From positions 183,384-234,085 of the forward strand of contig NZ_BNBF01000003.1 of the NCBI RefSeq assembly GCF_014654935.1: a stretch of 50,702 nucleotides of DNA. The letters run 5' to 3'. Each line of letters begins with the position of its first letter. Within the stretch, counting starts at the first letter, position 1. The position numbers and the translations under genes are program-made. Below are positions 24,191-32,573 of the stretch, piece by piece. Source of the DNA: Streptomyces capoamus (lineage in GTDB: Bacteria > Actinomycetota > Actinomycetes > Streptomycetales > Streptomycetaceae). The notes beneath the pieces were generated by a model. It made no database searches. It was not told the origin of the DNA and saw only the letters and a list, made by a program, of their open reading frames with translations.

Positions 24191-25162
24191 ATGTCCGATG
24201 CCCTGTCGCCGGCGGAGCCGGTGCTGGAACCCGCGGCGGCCGCGTTCGCGGCGGCGACCGCGAACCCGCCCTACCTGTTCGACCTGCCCCCGGCGGAGGG
24301 CCGCAAGGCGGTCGACGAGGTGCAGTCCGGCGAGACCGACAAGCCGGCCGTCGACGAGGAATGGATCACCGTCCCCGGCGGCCCCACCGGCAGCGTCCGC
24401 GCCCGGATCGTCAAGCCCGCCGGCACCACCGGAACCCTCCCCGTCATCCTCTACATCCACGGCGCCGGCTGGGTCTTCGGCAACGCCCACACCCACGACC
24501 GCCTGGTCCGCGAACTCGCCGTCGGAGCCCGCGCCGCGGTCGTCTTCCCCGAGTACGCCCTGTCTCCCGAGGCCCGTTACCCCGTCGCCATCGAGCAGAA
24601 CTACACGGTCGCCACGTGGGTGGTGGAACAGGGCGCGGACAAGGGCCTGGACGGCTCCCGACTGGCCGTGGCCGGCGACTCCGTCGGCGGCAACATGACC
24701 GCCGCCCTCACCCTGATGGCCAAGGAACGCGGCGGACCCGCACTGGCGCAGCAGGTGCTGTTCTACCCCGTCACCGACGCCGGCTTCGACACCCCGTCCT
24801 ACCACCAGTTCGCCACCGGCTACTTCCTGCGCCGCGACGGCATGCAGTGGTTCTGGGACCAGTACACCACCGACGCCGCCCAACGCGCCGAGATCACCGC
24901 CTCCCCGCTGCGCGCCACCACCGAGCAGCTCACCGGCCTGCCCCCGGCGCTGGTCGTCACCGGCGAGGCCGACGTACTGCGCGACGAGGGCGAGGCCTAC
25001 GCCAACAAGCTCCGCGCCGCCGGAGTCCCGGTCACCGCGGTCCGTTTCCAGGGCATCATCCACGACTTCGTGATGCTCGACGCCCTGCGCGGCACCCACG
25101 CCGCCCAGGCCGCCATCGACCTCGCCGTCCGCACCCTGCACACCGCCCTGCACACCGCCTGA
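24191..25162 (+). CDS. Alpha/beta hydrolase, hormone-sensitive-lipase-like esterase
   Basis: 323 residues from ATG 24191; AGGAG at 24180-24184 favours this over ATG 24185. HSL-family layout: an N-terminal cap, the oxyanion motif YIHGAGWVFGN (usual HGGG/HGGGW, here HGAG), nucleophile Ser164 in VAGDSVGGNMT, Asp in VTGEADVLRDEGEAY and His in FQGIIHDFVML. It is probably a carboxylesterase or acetyl-hydrolase for small esters. A second alpha/beta hydrolase follows after 20 bases with its own ribosome site, so the two are an operon. Confidence 0.92.
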   Translation: MSDALSPAEPVLEPAAAAFAAATANPPYLFDLPPAEGRKAVDEVQSGETDKPAVDEEWITVPGGPTGSVRARIVKPAGTTGTLPVILYIHGAGWVFGNAHTHDRLVRELAVGARAAVVFPEYALSPEARYPVAIEQNYTVATWVVEQGADKGLDGSRLAVAGDSVGGNMTAALTLMAKERGGPALAQQVLFYPVTDAGFDTPSYHQFATGYFLRRDGMQWFWDQYTTDAAQRAEITASPLRATTEQLTGLPPALVVTGEADVLRDEGEAYANKLRAAGVPVTAVRFQGIIHDFVMLDALRGTHAAQAAIDLAVRTLHTALHTA

Positions 25163-25182
25163 CACCGAGGAGAAACACGGAC

Positions 25183-25902
25183 ATGACCGCCTCCACCCCC
25201 ACCGTCGTCCTCGTCCACGGCGCCTTCGCCGACGCCGCCGCCTGGTCCGGGGTCATCGCGGAACTCCAGGCCGACGGCATCCCCGTGATCGCGCCGCCGA
25301 ACCCGCTGCGCGGCCTGACCGCCGACGCCGCGTACGTCGCCTCGGTCGCCGCCCAGATCGACGGTCCCGTCATCCTGGTCGGGCACTCGTACGGCGGCGC
25401 CCTCATCACCGTGGCCGGCACCACGGAGAACGTCGTCGGCCTGGTCTACGTCGCCGCGTACGTCCTCGACGAGGGCGAGAGCCTCGGTGAACTGCAGGGC
25501 CGCTTCCCGCTGTCGCCCCTGGTGAGCAGCCTCAAGGAGTGGGCGTACCCCGTCGCCGACGGTGAGCCCGCCGTAGAGGTCACCATCGCCGAGGACGCCT
25601 TCCCGTCGGTCTTCGCCGCCGACCTGCCCGCGGAGGTCACCCAGGTTCTCGCCGCGGCGCAACGCCCGCTCGCCACTGCGGCGTTCGAGGAGAAGGCCGC
25701 CGCCGCCGCGTGGCGGACCAAGCCGTCCTGGGCGCTCGTGGCCGCCGCCGACAACGCGATCAACCCGGACGTGGAGCGCTTCGGCGCGCAGCGCGCCGGA
25801 GCGACGATCACGGAGGTCGAGGGCGCCTCGCACGCCGTGGCCGTCTCCCAGCCGAAGGCCGTCGCCGACCTGATCCGCGAAGCGGTCCGCGCGACGAGCT
25901 GA
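25183..25902 (+). CDS. Alpha/beta fold hydrolase, second of tandem pair
   Basis: 239 residues from ATG 25183, with GAGGAG at 25167. It begins TPTVVLVHGAFADAAAWSGVI. The nucleophile is Ser69 in LVGHSYGGALIT, and the late His lies in EVEGASHAVAVSQP. This belongs to the haloperoxidase/salicylate-esterase-like branch (small, no lid insertion), common in Streptomyces as HGAFAD...GHSYGG proteins. Reaction unknown. Expression is probably coupled to the upstream HSL-like esterase. Confidence 0.92.
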   Translation: MTASTPTVVLVHGAFADAAAWSGVIAELQADGIPVIAPPNPLRGLTADAAYVASVAAQIDGPVILVGHSYGGALITVAGTTENVVGLVYVAAYVLDEGESLGELQGRFPLSPLVSSLKEWAYPVADGEPAVEVTIAEDAFPSVFAADLPAEVTQVLAAAQRPLATAAFEEKAAAAAWRTKPSWALVAAADNAINPDVERFGAQRAGATITEVEGASHAVAVSQPKAVADLIREAVRATS

Positions 25903-26053
25903 CCGGCCACGAACGACCGCGCGGGACGCGTCCCCCGTACAGCCTCCGCGCGGTCTCGCCGGCACCGGCCGCTCGCGGCGCGGGCATCGCCCGAGTGGCG
26001 CAGCCGGCCCACGACGATATGACACACCGTCACTGACCCGTTACCGTGGGCAT

Positions 26054-26662
26054 GTGATCAGGTCGTGGAGCAACGGGAGCGGGGGCACGGGGCGTTCCCG
26101 TGGCGCCGCCCTTCTCATCGGACTCGCCCTGGTCATCGCCGCGCATCTCACCGGCGCGGTGCACGCCTGCGCCTTCGCCGGCCCGGGCCCGAGTGCCGCG
26201 GCGGCGTACGACCCCCGGCCCGTCGCGGGCGGAACCGACGGCACGGATCCGGCCGCGCGGCCTCCCCGGTACCGGCACCGGTACGTGACGGAGGAGGCCG
26301 GCGAAAAGGGCCCCACCGTGCGGCCTCCCCAGGGCCGGTACGTGACGGACGGAGCCCGTGGCACGGGCTCCACCGCGCCCCCTTCCCACCGCCGTGCCGC
26401 TGCGGCCGACGGCGACGACGCGGCCCCGGCCGGCCCGTTCCCCCGCCACCGGCACACCGCCGACGGGCACGGTGACCACTCGGCGGACCGGCCGCGTGCC
26501 GGGCTGGACGACACCGGGCTCGGTGACGAGACGCACCCGCCCCTGCCCGCCGCCGGATTCCGCGGCCGCCTCCCGGGCACCCGCCGGCACCGGCCGCCCG
26601 GCGCCCCCCGCCCAGGTGCCAACGGCTCCCCGGTCGTGCTCGGCCGCGTGCTGCGGCAGTAG
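26054..26662 (+). CDS. Hypothetical secreted or membrane-anchored low-complexity protein
   Basis: 202 residues from GTG 26054. One hydrophobic segment (about 18-42, [26 protein letters not shown]) could be a signal peptide or anchor. The rest is Pro/Arg/Gly/Asp-rich and probably disordered, with a repeated RYVT(E/D)-(E/G)A phrase at about 76-110. No domain is recognised. It precedes the PLP-enzyme/MFS pair by 110 bases, but there is no evidence that they act together. It is possible that only part is truly translated. Confidence 0.5.
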   Translation: MIRSWSNGSGGTGRSRGAALLIGLALVIAAHLTGAVHACAFAGPGPSAAAAYDPRPVAGGTDGTDPAARPPRYRHRYVTEEAGEKGPTVRPPQGRYVTDGARGTGSTAPPSHRRAAAADGDDAAPAGPFPRHRHTADGHGDHSADRPRAGLDDTGLGDETHPPLPAAGFRGRLPGTRRHRPPGAPRPGANGSPVVLGRVLRQ

Positions 26663-26772
26663 GCCCGCCCCGTACGCCCCGGCCCCTTCGTGGCCCGGGC
26701 GTGCCCGCCGCGCCCCGCCCGCACGCACAGCGCCCGCCGCACCACCGCCGGGCGCGGAGGAGTCCTTCCGCC

Positions 26773-27900
26773 ATGCATCCCTCCCCGTCCGCCCACCTGC
26801 CCGAACCCTCCGGGACGCGTACGTCCCGGCTGCTGACCGCCCGGCGCCCCTCCCACCTCGTCGGTGACACACCCGTCCTGTGGGTGGACACCCCGTTCGC
26901 CCCGCCCGGCCGCGGCTTCCACGCCAAGCTGGAAGGCGCCAACCCGGGCGGCCTCAAGGACCGGCCCGCCCTGCACATGGTCCGCGAGGCCCGTCGGCGC
27001 GGTGACCTCGCGCCGGGCGCACCGGTCGTCGAGTCCTCCAGCGGCACCCTCGGGCTGGGGCTCGCGCTGGCCGGGCTGACGTACGGCCACCCGGTGACCG
27101 TCGTGTCGGACCCGGGCATGGAGCCGGCCGTGGCACGCCTGCTCACCGCGCGGGGCGCACGGGTGCTCCAGGTGACCGCGCCGCACCCGGAGGGCGGCTG
27201 GCAGGAGGCGCGCCGCGCGCGGGTCGCCGAACTGCTGGCGCGCACGCCGGGCGCGTACTGCCCGGACCAGTACCGCAACCCCGACAACGCCGCTGCCTAC
27301 CAACCCCTCGCGGCCGAGCTGATCGCCCAGCTCGGCCGGATCGACGTGCTGGTGGCGGCGGTCGGCACGGGCGGGCACTCCGCCGGTCTCTCCGCGGTGC
27401 TGCGGGCGGCCTTCCCGCGGCTGACGCTCATCGGGGTGGACTCGGTCGGCTCGGCGATCTTCGGCCAGCCGGCGGCGCCCCGGCTGATGCGCGGCCTGGG
27501 CTCCAGTGTCCATCCGGACAACGTCGACTACGCGGCCTTCGCCGAGGTCCACTGGGTGGCCCCGGCCGAGGCGGTGTGGGCCTGCCGCCAACTCGCCCGC
27601 CGGCACTACGTCTCCGGCGGCTGGAGCGTGGGGGCGGTGGCGTTGGTGGCCGGGTGGGCGGCGCGGACGTACCCCGCCGGCACCAGGATCGCCGCGGTCT
27701 TCCCCGACGGCCCGCACCGCTACCTGACGACGGTCTACGACGACGGCTGGTGCCGTGAGCACGGCCTGCTGGGGCGGACGCCGCCGCCCGGGCCCGACGA
27801 CATCGCCGAGCCCGACGCCCGCGCGGTGACCCGGTGGACCCGGTGCGCAAGGGTCCGCGATCCCCTCGCGCGCGACCGGGCGAAGGCGGGTGCCCGGTGA
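26773..27900 (+). CDS. PLP-dependent cysteine-synthase-like enzyme with altered substrate loop
   Basis: 375 residues from ATG 26773, with GGAGGAG upstream. Fold type II PLP enzyme: the Schiff-base lysine is Lys62 in [15 protein letters not shown], and the phosphate-binding Gly loop is [14 protein letters not shown]. The substrate loop, normally (T/S)SGNTG in O-acetylserine sulfhydrylases, reads SSSGTLG, so the asparagine is replaced by threonine. It is longer than CysK (about 310 residues), with a C-terminal tail after CREHGLLG. This suggests a specialised beta-replacement enzyme (SbnA-like or other), not housekeeping cysteine synthesis. It overlaps the exporter gene by 4 bases. Confidence 0.88.
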   Translation: MHPSPSAHLPEPSGTRTSRLLTARRPSHLVGDTPVLWVDTPFAPPGRGFHAKLEGANPGGLKDRPALHMVREARRRGDLAPGAPVVESSSGTLGLGLALAGLTYGHPVTVVSDPGMEPAVARLLTARGARVLQVTAPHPEGGWQEARRARVAELLARTPGAYCPDQYRNPDNAAAYQPLAAELIAQLGRIDVLVAAVGTGGHSAGLSAVLRAAFPRLTLIGVDSVGSAIFGQPAAPRLMRGLGSSVHPDNVDYAAFAEVHWVAPAEAVWACRQLARRHYVSGGWSVGAVALVAGWAARTYPAGTRIAAVFPDGPHRYLTTVYDDGWCREHGLLGRTPPPGPDDIAEPDARAVTRWTRCARVRDPLARDRAKAGAR

Positions 27901-29138
27901 AGCGGCTGTGGGCCCGCGCGGGCTCCTTCGGCCGCCCGGCCCGGCTGCTGATGGTGAACCAGTTCGCCATCAACCTGGGCTTCTACATGCTCATGCCCTA
28001 CCTGGCCGACCACCTGGCCCACGGCCTGGGTCTCGCCGCCTGGGCGGTGGGCCTGGTGCTGGGCGTGCGCAACTTCTCCCAGCAGGGCATGTTCCTGTTC
28101 GGCGGCACCCTCGCCGACCGCTACGGCTGCAAGCCGCTGATCCTCACCGGATGCGTCCTGCGTGCGGTCGCCTTCGCGCTGCTGGCGGTGGTCGGTTCCC
28201 TCCCCGCTCTGGTGGCCGCGTCCGCGCTGACCGGTCTGGCGGGCGCGCTGTTCAACCCGGCCGTACGGGCGTACCTCGCGGCGGACGCCGGGGAGGAGCG
28301 CCGGGTGGCGGCGTTCGCCGCGTTCAACGTCTTCTACCAGGCGGGCGTCCTCGTCGGCCCGCTCGCCGGACTCGCCCTGCTCGCCTGGGACTTCAGCGCG
28401 GTCTGCACGGTCGCGGCGGCCGTCTTCGCCGCCCTGGCCGTGCTGCAGTCCCGCGCGCTGCCCGCCCGGCCTCCCGCGGGCCGTGGTGGCGGACCCGCCT
28501 GGCGCGCGGTCGCCGCCGACTGGCGCACCGTCGCCGGCAACCGTCCCTTCCTCCTCTTCGCCGCCGCCATGAGCGGTTCCTACGTCCTGGCCTTCCAGGT
28601 CTATCTCGCCCTGCCGTTGCACGCCCGCGCCCTGTTCGGCCAGCGGACCGGCGCGGTCACCGGCGCCGTGTTCGCCGCCTCGGCGCTGGCTGCGCTCGCG
28701 GGCCAGCTGAAGCTGACGGCATGGGCCCAGCGCACCCTGACCGGGCCGCAGGCCGTCGCCCGCGGACTGGCGGTCATGGGCGCGGCCTTCCTGCCGCTGC
28801 TGCCCCGGCCGCAGGGCGCACTCGCCGGGGCGGCCTCCCTGACGCTGTGCGCGGTGCTGCTCGCGTGCGGCGGGGCGCTGCTCTACCCCTTCGAGATGGA
28901 CACCGTCGTCCGGCTCGCGGGCGACCGGCTCGTCGCCACCTACTACGGCGCCTACAGCACCGCCTCCGGCATCGCCGTCTCCCTGGGCAACCTGGCCGTC
29001 GGGGCGCTGTTCGACACCGGGGTGCGCTGGCTGCCGTGGACCGCGCTGGCCGCGACCGGGCTCGGCTGCGCCCTCCTGGTGGCACGGCTGCACCGGGCCG
29101 GCCACCTGGCGCCACGGCCGGCCCCGGTGGCCGGATGA
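27897..29138 (+). CDS. MFS transporter coupled to the PLP enzyme
   Basis: 413 residues from GTG 27897. The GTGA overlap with the upstream stop indicates translational coupling. Twelve helices are apparent. Motif A is [14 protein letters not shown] in loop 2-3, preceded by [16 protein letters not shown], typical of MDR-type single-component exporters (MdtH/YceL-like). A second half begins about residue 205 ([22 protein letters not shown]). Given the gene overlap, it most likely exports the product of the PLP enzyme (inference). Confidence 0.9.
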   Translation: MKRLWARAGSFGRPARLLMVNQFAINLGFYMLMPYLADHLAHGLGLAAWAVGLVLGVRNFSQQGMFLFGGTLADRYGCKPLILTGCVLRAVAFALLAVVGSLPALVAASALTGLAGALFNPAVRAYLAADAGEERRVAAFAAFNVFYQAGVLVGPLAGLALLAWDFSAVCTVAAAVFAALAVLQSRALPARPPAGRGGGPAWRAVAADWRTVAGNRPFLLFAAAMSGSYVLAFQVYLALPLHARALFGQRTGAVTGAVFAASALAALAGQLKLTAWAQRTLTGPQAVARGLAVMGAAFLPLLPRPQGALAGAASLTLCAVLLACGGALLYPFEMDTVVRLAGDRLVATYYGAYSTASGIAVSLGNLAVGALFDTGVRWLPWTALAATGLGCALLVARLHRAGHLAPRPAPVAG

Positions 29139-29251
29139 CCGGCCCGCACCGGCGCACCCCCGCGACCGTCCCTGCCGGGACTTCCGGCGCGCCGCCGCCG
29201 TACCGGAGCCGCCGAGCCGGGTGGGCGCGGTGACGCCGGCCGCGTCGCCCG

Positions 29252-30397
29252 TCAGCAGTACAGGTTGCCGCCCGGGTCGACGCCGAGGATGCGGGCGAAG
29301 CGCTGGTAGGCGTCGACGCGGCTCTGCACCTGTGCGGGGTTCTTGCCGTCGCACTCCAGGGAGCCGTTGATGCTGCGTATGGTCTGGCCGAAGCCGGCGC
29401 CGCCCACCATGGCGTTGTGCGGAGTCGTGGTGCCGGGTCCGGTCTGGGTGTTCCAGTACCACAGGCCGGTCTTCCAGGCCACGGCGGAGTCGTTCTGCAC
29501 CAGCCAGGGATTGCCCAGCAGGTCGATGCCGAGGGCGTCGCCGGCGGCCTTGTAGTTGAAGTTCCAGGACAGCTGGAGGGGCCCGCGCCCGTAGTACGCG
29601 GCCTGCCCCGCCGGGCAGCCGTACGGCCGGCTCCCGTCGCAGTAGTGCGGATAGTTGGCGGTGTTCTGCTCGACGACGTACACCAGGCCGCCGGTCTCGT
29701 GGCTTACGTTGGCCAGGAAGGCCGCGGCCTCCTGCTTCCTCACGGTGTCGCTGCCGGTGTTCGCGAAGGCCGGGTAGGCCCCGAGGGCGGCGGTCAGACC
29801 GCCGTAGGTGTAGAACGGGGCGCGGTTCGGGAACATCTGGTTGAACTGCGCCTCGGAGACGACGAACCCGGACGGTGTGGTGCCGCCCCCGCCGCTCGCC
29901 GGCGCGTTCCACTTCTGGTTGGCGCCGCCGGAGCAGCTCCAGATCTGCAGCCGGGTGCCGCTGGCGGGGTTGTTGTCCCGTACGTCCAGGCATTTGTTCG
30001 CGGCCGGGTTGACGATGTCGTGCGCCGAGGTGACCACCCACTGCTGGTTGGTCCCGCCGGAACAGTCCCACAGTTGCACGGCGGCTCCGTCGGCCGTGCC
30101 GCGGTCGACGACGTCCAGGCACTTGCCGAGCGCCCGCAGGGTGCCGTCGCCCGGGTTGGACCACCGCTGGGCCGCGGTGCCGTTGCAGTCGTAGAGCTGT
30201 ACGGCGGTGCCGTTGGCGCTGCTCGCGCCCGCCACGTCGACGCACTTGCCGGCCAGGCCGGTGATCTGCCCGTCGGCGGCCCGCGCCGGTGTGACGGCGG
30301 ACAGCACGGTGAGGGACGCGGCGGCGACGGCGGTCAGCAGGCGCCCGCGTCGCGGGCGGCGCAGCGGGGCCGGTCGGGGGTGGGGGTGGTGAGGCAT
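29252..30397 (-). CDS. Secreted GH19 chitinase with ricin-type carbohydrate-binding domain
   Basis: 381 residues from ATG 30397. The signal peptide (1-40) ends TPARA-A. Residues 42-165 are a three-repeat ricin B-lectin domain: GKCVDV, GKCLDV and NKCLDV, each followed by a VQLYDC/VQLWDC/LQIWSC strand and QRW, QQW or QKW. After a Gly/Thr linker the catalytic GH19-like domain (about 177-381) has AAFLANVSHETGGLVYV with Glu234 as proposed general acid, YYGRGPLQLSWNFNY and CDGKNP. The expected reaction is endo-hydrolysis of chitin outside the cell. It sits 68 bases behind the RlpA-like gene and is probably transcribed with it from the promoter at 31045-31074. Confidence 0.95.
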   Translation of the reverse strand: MPHHPHPRPAPLRRPRRGRLLTAVAAASLTVLSAVTPARAADGQITGLAGKCVDVAGASSANGTAVQLYDCNGTAAQRWSNPGDGTLRALGKCLDVVDRGTADGAAVQLWDCSGGTNQQWVVTSAHDIVNPAANKCLDVRDNNPASGTRLQIWSCSGGANQKWNAPASGGGGTTPSGFVVSEAQFNQMFPNRAPFYTYGGLTAALGAYPAFANTGSDTVRKQEAAAFLANVSHETGGLVYVVEQNTANYPHYCDGSRPYGCPAGQAAYYGRGPLQLSWNFNYKAAGDALGIDLLGNPWLVQNDSAVAWKTGLWYWNTQTGPGTTTPHNAMVGGAGFGQTIRSINGSLECDGKNPAQVQSRVDAYQRFARILGVDPGGNLYC

Positions 30398-30465
30398 GAA
30401 GAGGTCGCTCCAGTTCACGGGGCCGGCGGTGTTCCGGGGGATGGGCACGAGGGGGGCCGCCGGGA

Positions 30466-30951
30466 TCAGCCGAGGACGGTCTGTGTGACGACGATGTGCC
30501 CGGCGTCCGGGTCGAGACTGCCGCCGAGCCGGCTGAACGCCCCGTCGGTCACGTCCAGGCACTTGGGCTCCTGCGGGGTCTGCACGAACGTGCCCCGGTC
30601 GTTGACGCGGACCACCAGGGTCCGGCCGTTGGCGACGTTGGTCACCTGGATTCGGGTGCCGAACGGCAGTTGGGGCCGACGGCTGAGCGAGGTCGCGGCC
30701 GTGTCGGCGTTGTTGTCGAACACTTCGCCGCTCGCCGTCAGCGCACCGGGCGGCTGGGGGCCGTAGTGGGTGGCCCAGCACCGCTCGCCGGCCCGGGCCG
30801 CAGGGGCCGTCGGCTTCGGGCCGGCGAGTCCGGTGGGGGAGCCGGCGGCGGCCTGGGCGGGGGACGCGGACAGTGCGGCGGCCGATACGGCGACGGCGGC
30901 GGCGAGCACGGTGCGGAACAGGGTCGAGCGCGTGGGGGGTTGAGCGGCCAC
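30466..30951 (-). CDS. Secreted RlpA-like double-psi beta-barrel protein
   Basis: 161 residues from GTG 30951. The signal peptide (about 1-36) ends PAQAAA. The DPBB domain covers about 55-158: CWATHYGPQPPGALTASGEVFDNNADTAATSLSRRPQLPFGTRIQVTNVANGRTLVVRVNDRG, the RlpA/expansin-like hallmark with the catalytic-type Asp in VNDRG. In place of the usual IDLS...A ending it has KCLDVTDGAFSRLGG. RlpA relatives cleave or bind glycan strands. Co-location with a chitinase suggests a glycan-loosening accessory protein (inference). There is no clear Shine-Dalgarno sequence, so the start could move. Confidence 0.85.
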   Translation of the reverse strand: MAAQPPTRSTLFRTVLAAAVAVSAAALSASPAQAAAGSPTGLAGPKPTAPAARAGERCWATHYGPQPPGALTASGEVFDNNADTAATSLSRRPQLPFGTRIQVTNVANGRTLVVRVNDRGTFVQTPQEPKCLDVTDGAFSRLGGSLDPDAGHIVVTQTVLG

Positions 30952-31044
30952 GGGAGCAGATCACAGCCTTTCGCGGTCGATGAAGGACGGGGCAGGCCTC
31001 ACCGAGCCGAGCGCTGCGCGCGGAGGGCCCACCCGGCATCCGGG

Positions 31045-31074
31045 AAGGTAGGTGGTCTGAACCAGTACCGTCAA
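31045..31074 (-). promoter_or_regulatory. Promoter of the rlpA-like/GH19 unit with DasR-like operator in the spacer
   Basis: Read on the minus strand: -35 TTGACG (31074-31069), an 18-bp spacer, -10 TACCTT (31050-31045). The spacer holds GGTGGTCTGAACCAGT (31051-31066 on the plus strand). That matches the DasR consensus core TGGTCTAGACCA at 10 of 12 positions. It lies 94 bases upstream of the rlpA-like start. Repressor binding here would block RNA polymerase. Confidence 0.7.
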
Positions 31075-31250
31075 GAGTCGAACAGGGCGTGCTTATGGGG
31101 GGAGTTACAGCCCGGCGCACATGAATTCAAGCCAGGGTGCCGGACCGGCCGCGCGTCGGTGGGTGTTCATCTGTTGATGCCGGTGGCGGAGAGCCGCCGG
31201 CGCGGCTCGGCGTCCACCGCGCCGTGGAAAGCCCGCTGCTGCGTGGTCTC

Positions 31251-31279
31251 TTGACGGCCATGTGGTCCGTACCTATGGT
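31251..31279 (+). promoter_or_regulatory. Promoter of the alginate-lyase-like gene with related operator
   Basis: -35 TTGACG (31251-31256), exact 17-bp spacer, -10 TATGGT (31274-31279). The spacer contains GTGGTCCGTACC (31262-31273), sharing GTGGTC-n-G-n-ACC with the operator of the divergent promoter. The rest of the 387-bp divergent region (30952-31338) holds no gene I can support. Confidence 0.7.
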
Positions 31280-31338
31280 CTCGGTTCAGCTCGCACGTTC
31301 AAGAAGCTGCCCCGCGTTCACATATGAGGACGGACCAG

Positions 31339-32556
31339 ATGCAGGACATACCCGCTCCCCGCCGCCGTAAGTCCCCGCGTTCCGCTCTGGCCCTCACGGC
31401 GGCGGCCACCCTGCTCACCACCGGCCTGCTCGCCTGGCCCGGCACCGGGCACGCCGCGGCCGCTCCCGCGACCTTCGTCCACCCCGGCGTCACCGTTTCC
31501 CGCGCGCAACTCGACTTCGCCCGGGGCAAGGTGCTCGCCGGCGCCCAGCCCTGGAAGAGCGCGTACGACCAGATGACGGCGAGCAAGTACGCGAGCCTCA
31601 GCCGCACCGCCAAGCCCCGCGCCGTGGTGGAGTGCGGCTCCTACTCCAACCCCGACCACGGTTGCACGGACGAACGCGAGGACGCCCTCGCGGCCTACAC
31701 CGACGCGCTCGCCTGGTACATCACCCGTGACGAGCGCTACGCCAAGAAGGCGATCGAGCTGATGGACGCCTGGTCGGCCGTGCTCACGGACCACACCGAC
31801 AGCAACGCGCCGCTGCAGACCGGCTGGGCGGGGTCCTCCTGGCCGAAGGCCGCCGAGATCATCAAGTACACGTACCCCGGCACCTGGGCCAACTCCGGCC
31901 GTTTCGCGTCCATGCTGCGCAACGTCTATCTGCCGGAGATCATCAACGGCTCGAACTCCAACGGCAACTGGGAGCTGTCGATGATGGAGGCGGCCGTCGG
32001 CATCTCCGTCTTCCTGGAGGACAAGGCGTCGTACGACACGGCCAAGGCGAAGTTCCGCACCCGCACGGCCGCGTACGTGTACCTCGCCTCCGACGGCGAC
32101 CTGCCGAAGACGGTACCGGGCCAGAACCTGAACACCCGCGACAAGATCGTCTCCTACTGGCAGGGCCAGTCCACCTTCGTCACCGGCCTCACCCAGGAGA
32201 CGTGCCGCGACTTCACCCACACCGGCTACGGCATCTCCGCCATCTCGCACGTCGCCGAGACCAGCCGCATCCAGGGCCAGGACCTGTACGGCACCGACGT
32301 GGGCGAGCGGCTGCGGCAGGCGCTCGGCTTCCAGTCCACGTACGAACTGGGCGCGGCCGTCCCGAGCTGGCTGTGCGGCGGGTCGGTCAAGCGGGGACTG
32401 GGCCCGGTCACCGAGGTCGGCTTCAACGCCCTGCACAACCGCCGGGGCATCGCCATGACCAACACCCAGACCCTGACCGACCGGAACCGCCCGGCGGGCA
32501 GCAACAACCTGTTCGTCGCCTGGGAGACGCTCACCCACGGCGACAACCCGAACTGA
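31339..32556 (+). CDS. Secreted alginate lyase family protein (PL5-like fold)
   Basis: 405 residues from ATG 31339. GAGGA at 31326-31330 makes this better than ATG 31324. The signal peptide (about 1-42) contains RRRKSPR and then a hydrophobic run ending GHAAAAP; the double Arg could also suit Tat export. The mature alpha-barrel has the Alginate_lyase signatures NSNGNWELSMMEAAVGISVFLED (Asn and Trp of the active site) and ETCRDFTHTGYGISAISHVAETS with two likely catalytic His, plus VSRAQLDFARGKV at the front. Related proteins cleave uronate polymers by beta-elimination; the true substrate here is unproven. It diverges from the chitinase unit. Confidence 0.9.
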   Translation: MQDIPAPRRRKSPRSALALTAAATLLTTGLLAWPGTGHAAAAPATFVHPGVTVSRAQLDFARGKVLAGAQPWKSAYDQMTASKYASLSRTAKPRAVVECGSYSNPDHGCTDEREDALAAYTDALAWYITRDERYAKKAIELMDAWSAVLTDHTDSNAPLQTGWAGSSWPKAAEIIKYTYPGTWANSGRFASMLRNVYLPEIINGSNSNGNWELSMMEAAVGISVFLEDKASYDTAKAKFRTRTAAYVYLASDGDLPKTVPGQNLNTRDKIVSYWQGQSTFVTGLTQETCRDFTHTGYGISAISHVAETSRIQGQDLYGTDVGERLRQALGFQSTYELGAAVPSWLCGGSVKRGLGPVTEVGFNALHNRRGIAMTNTQTLTDRNRPAGSNNLFVAWETLTHGDNPN

Positions 32557-32573
32557 CCTGGTGCCGGCCGGAC

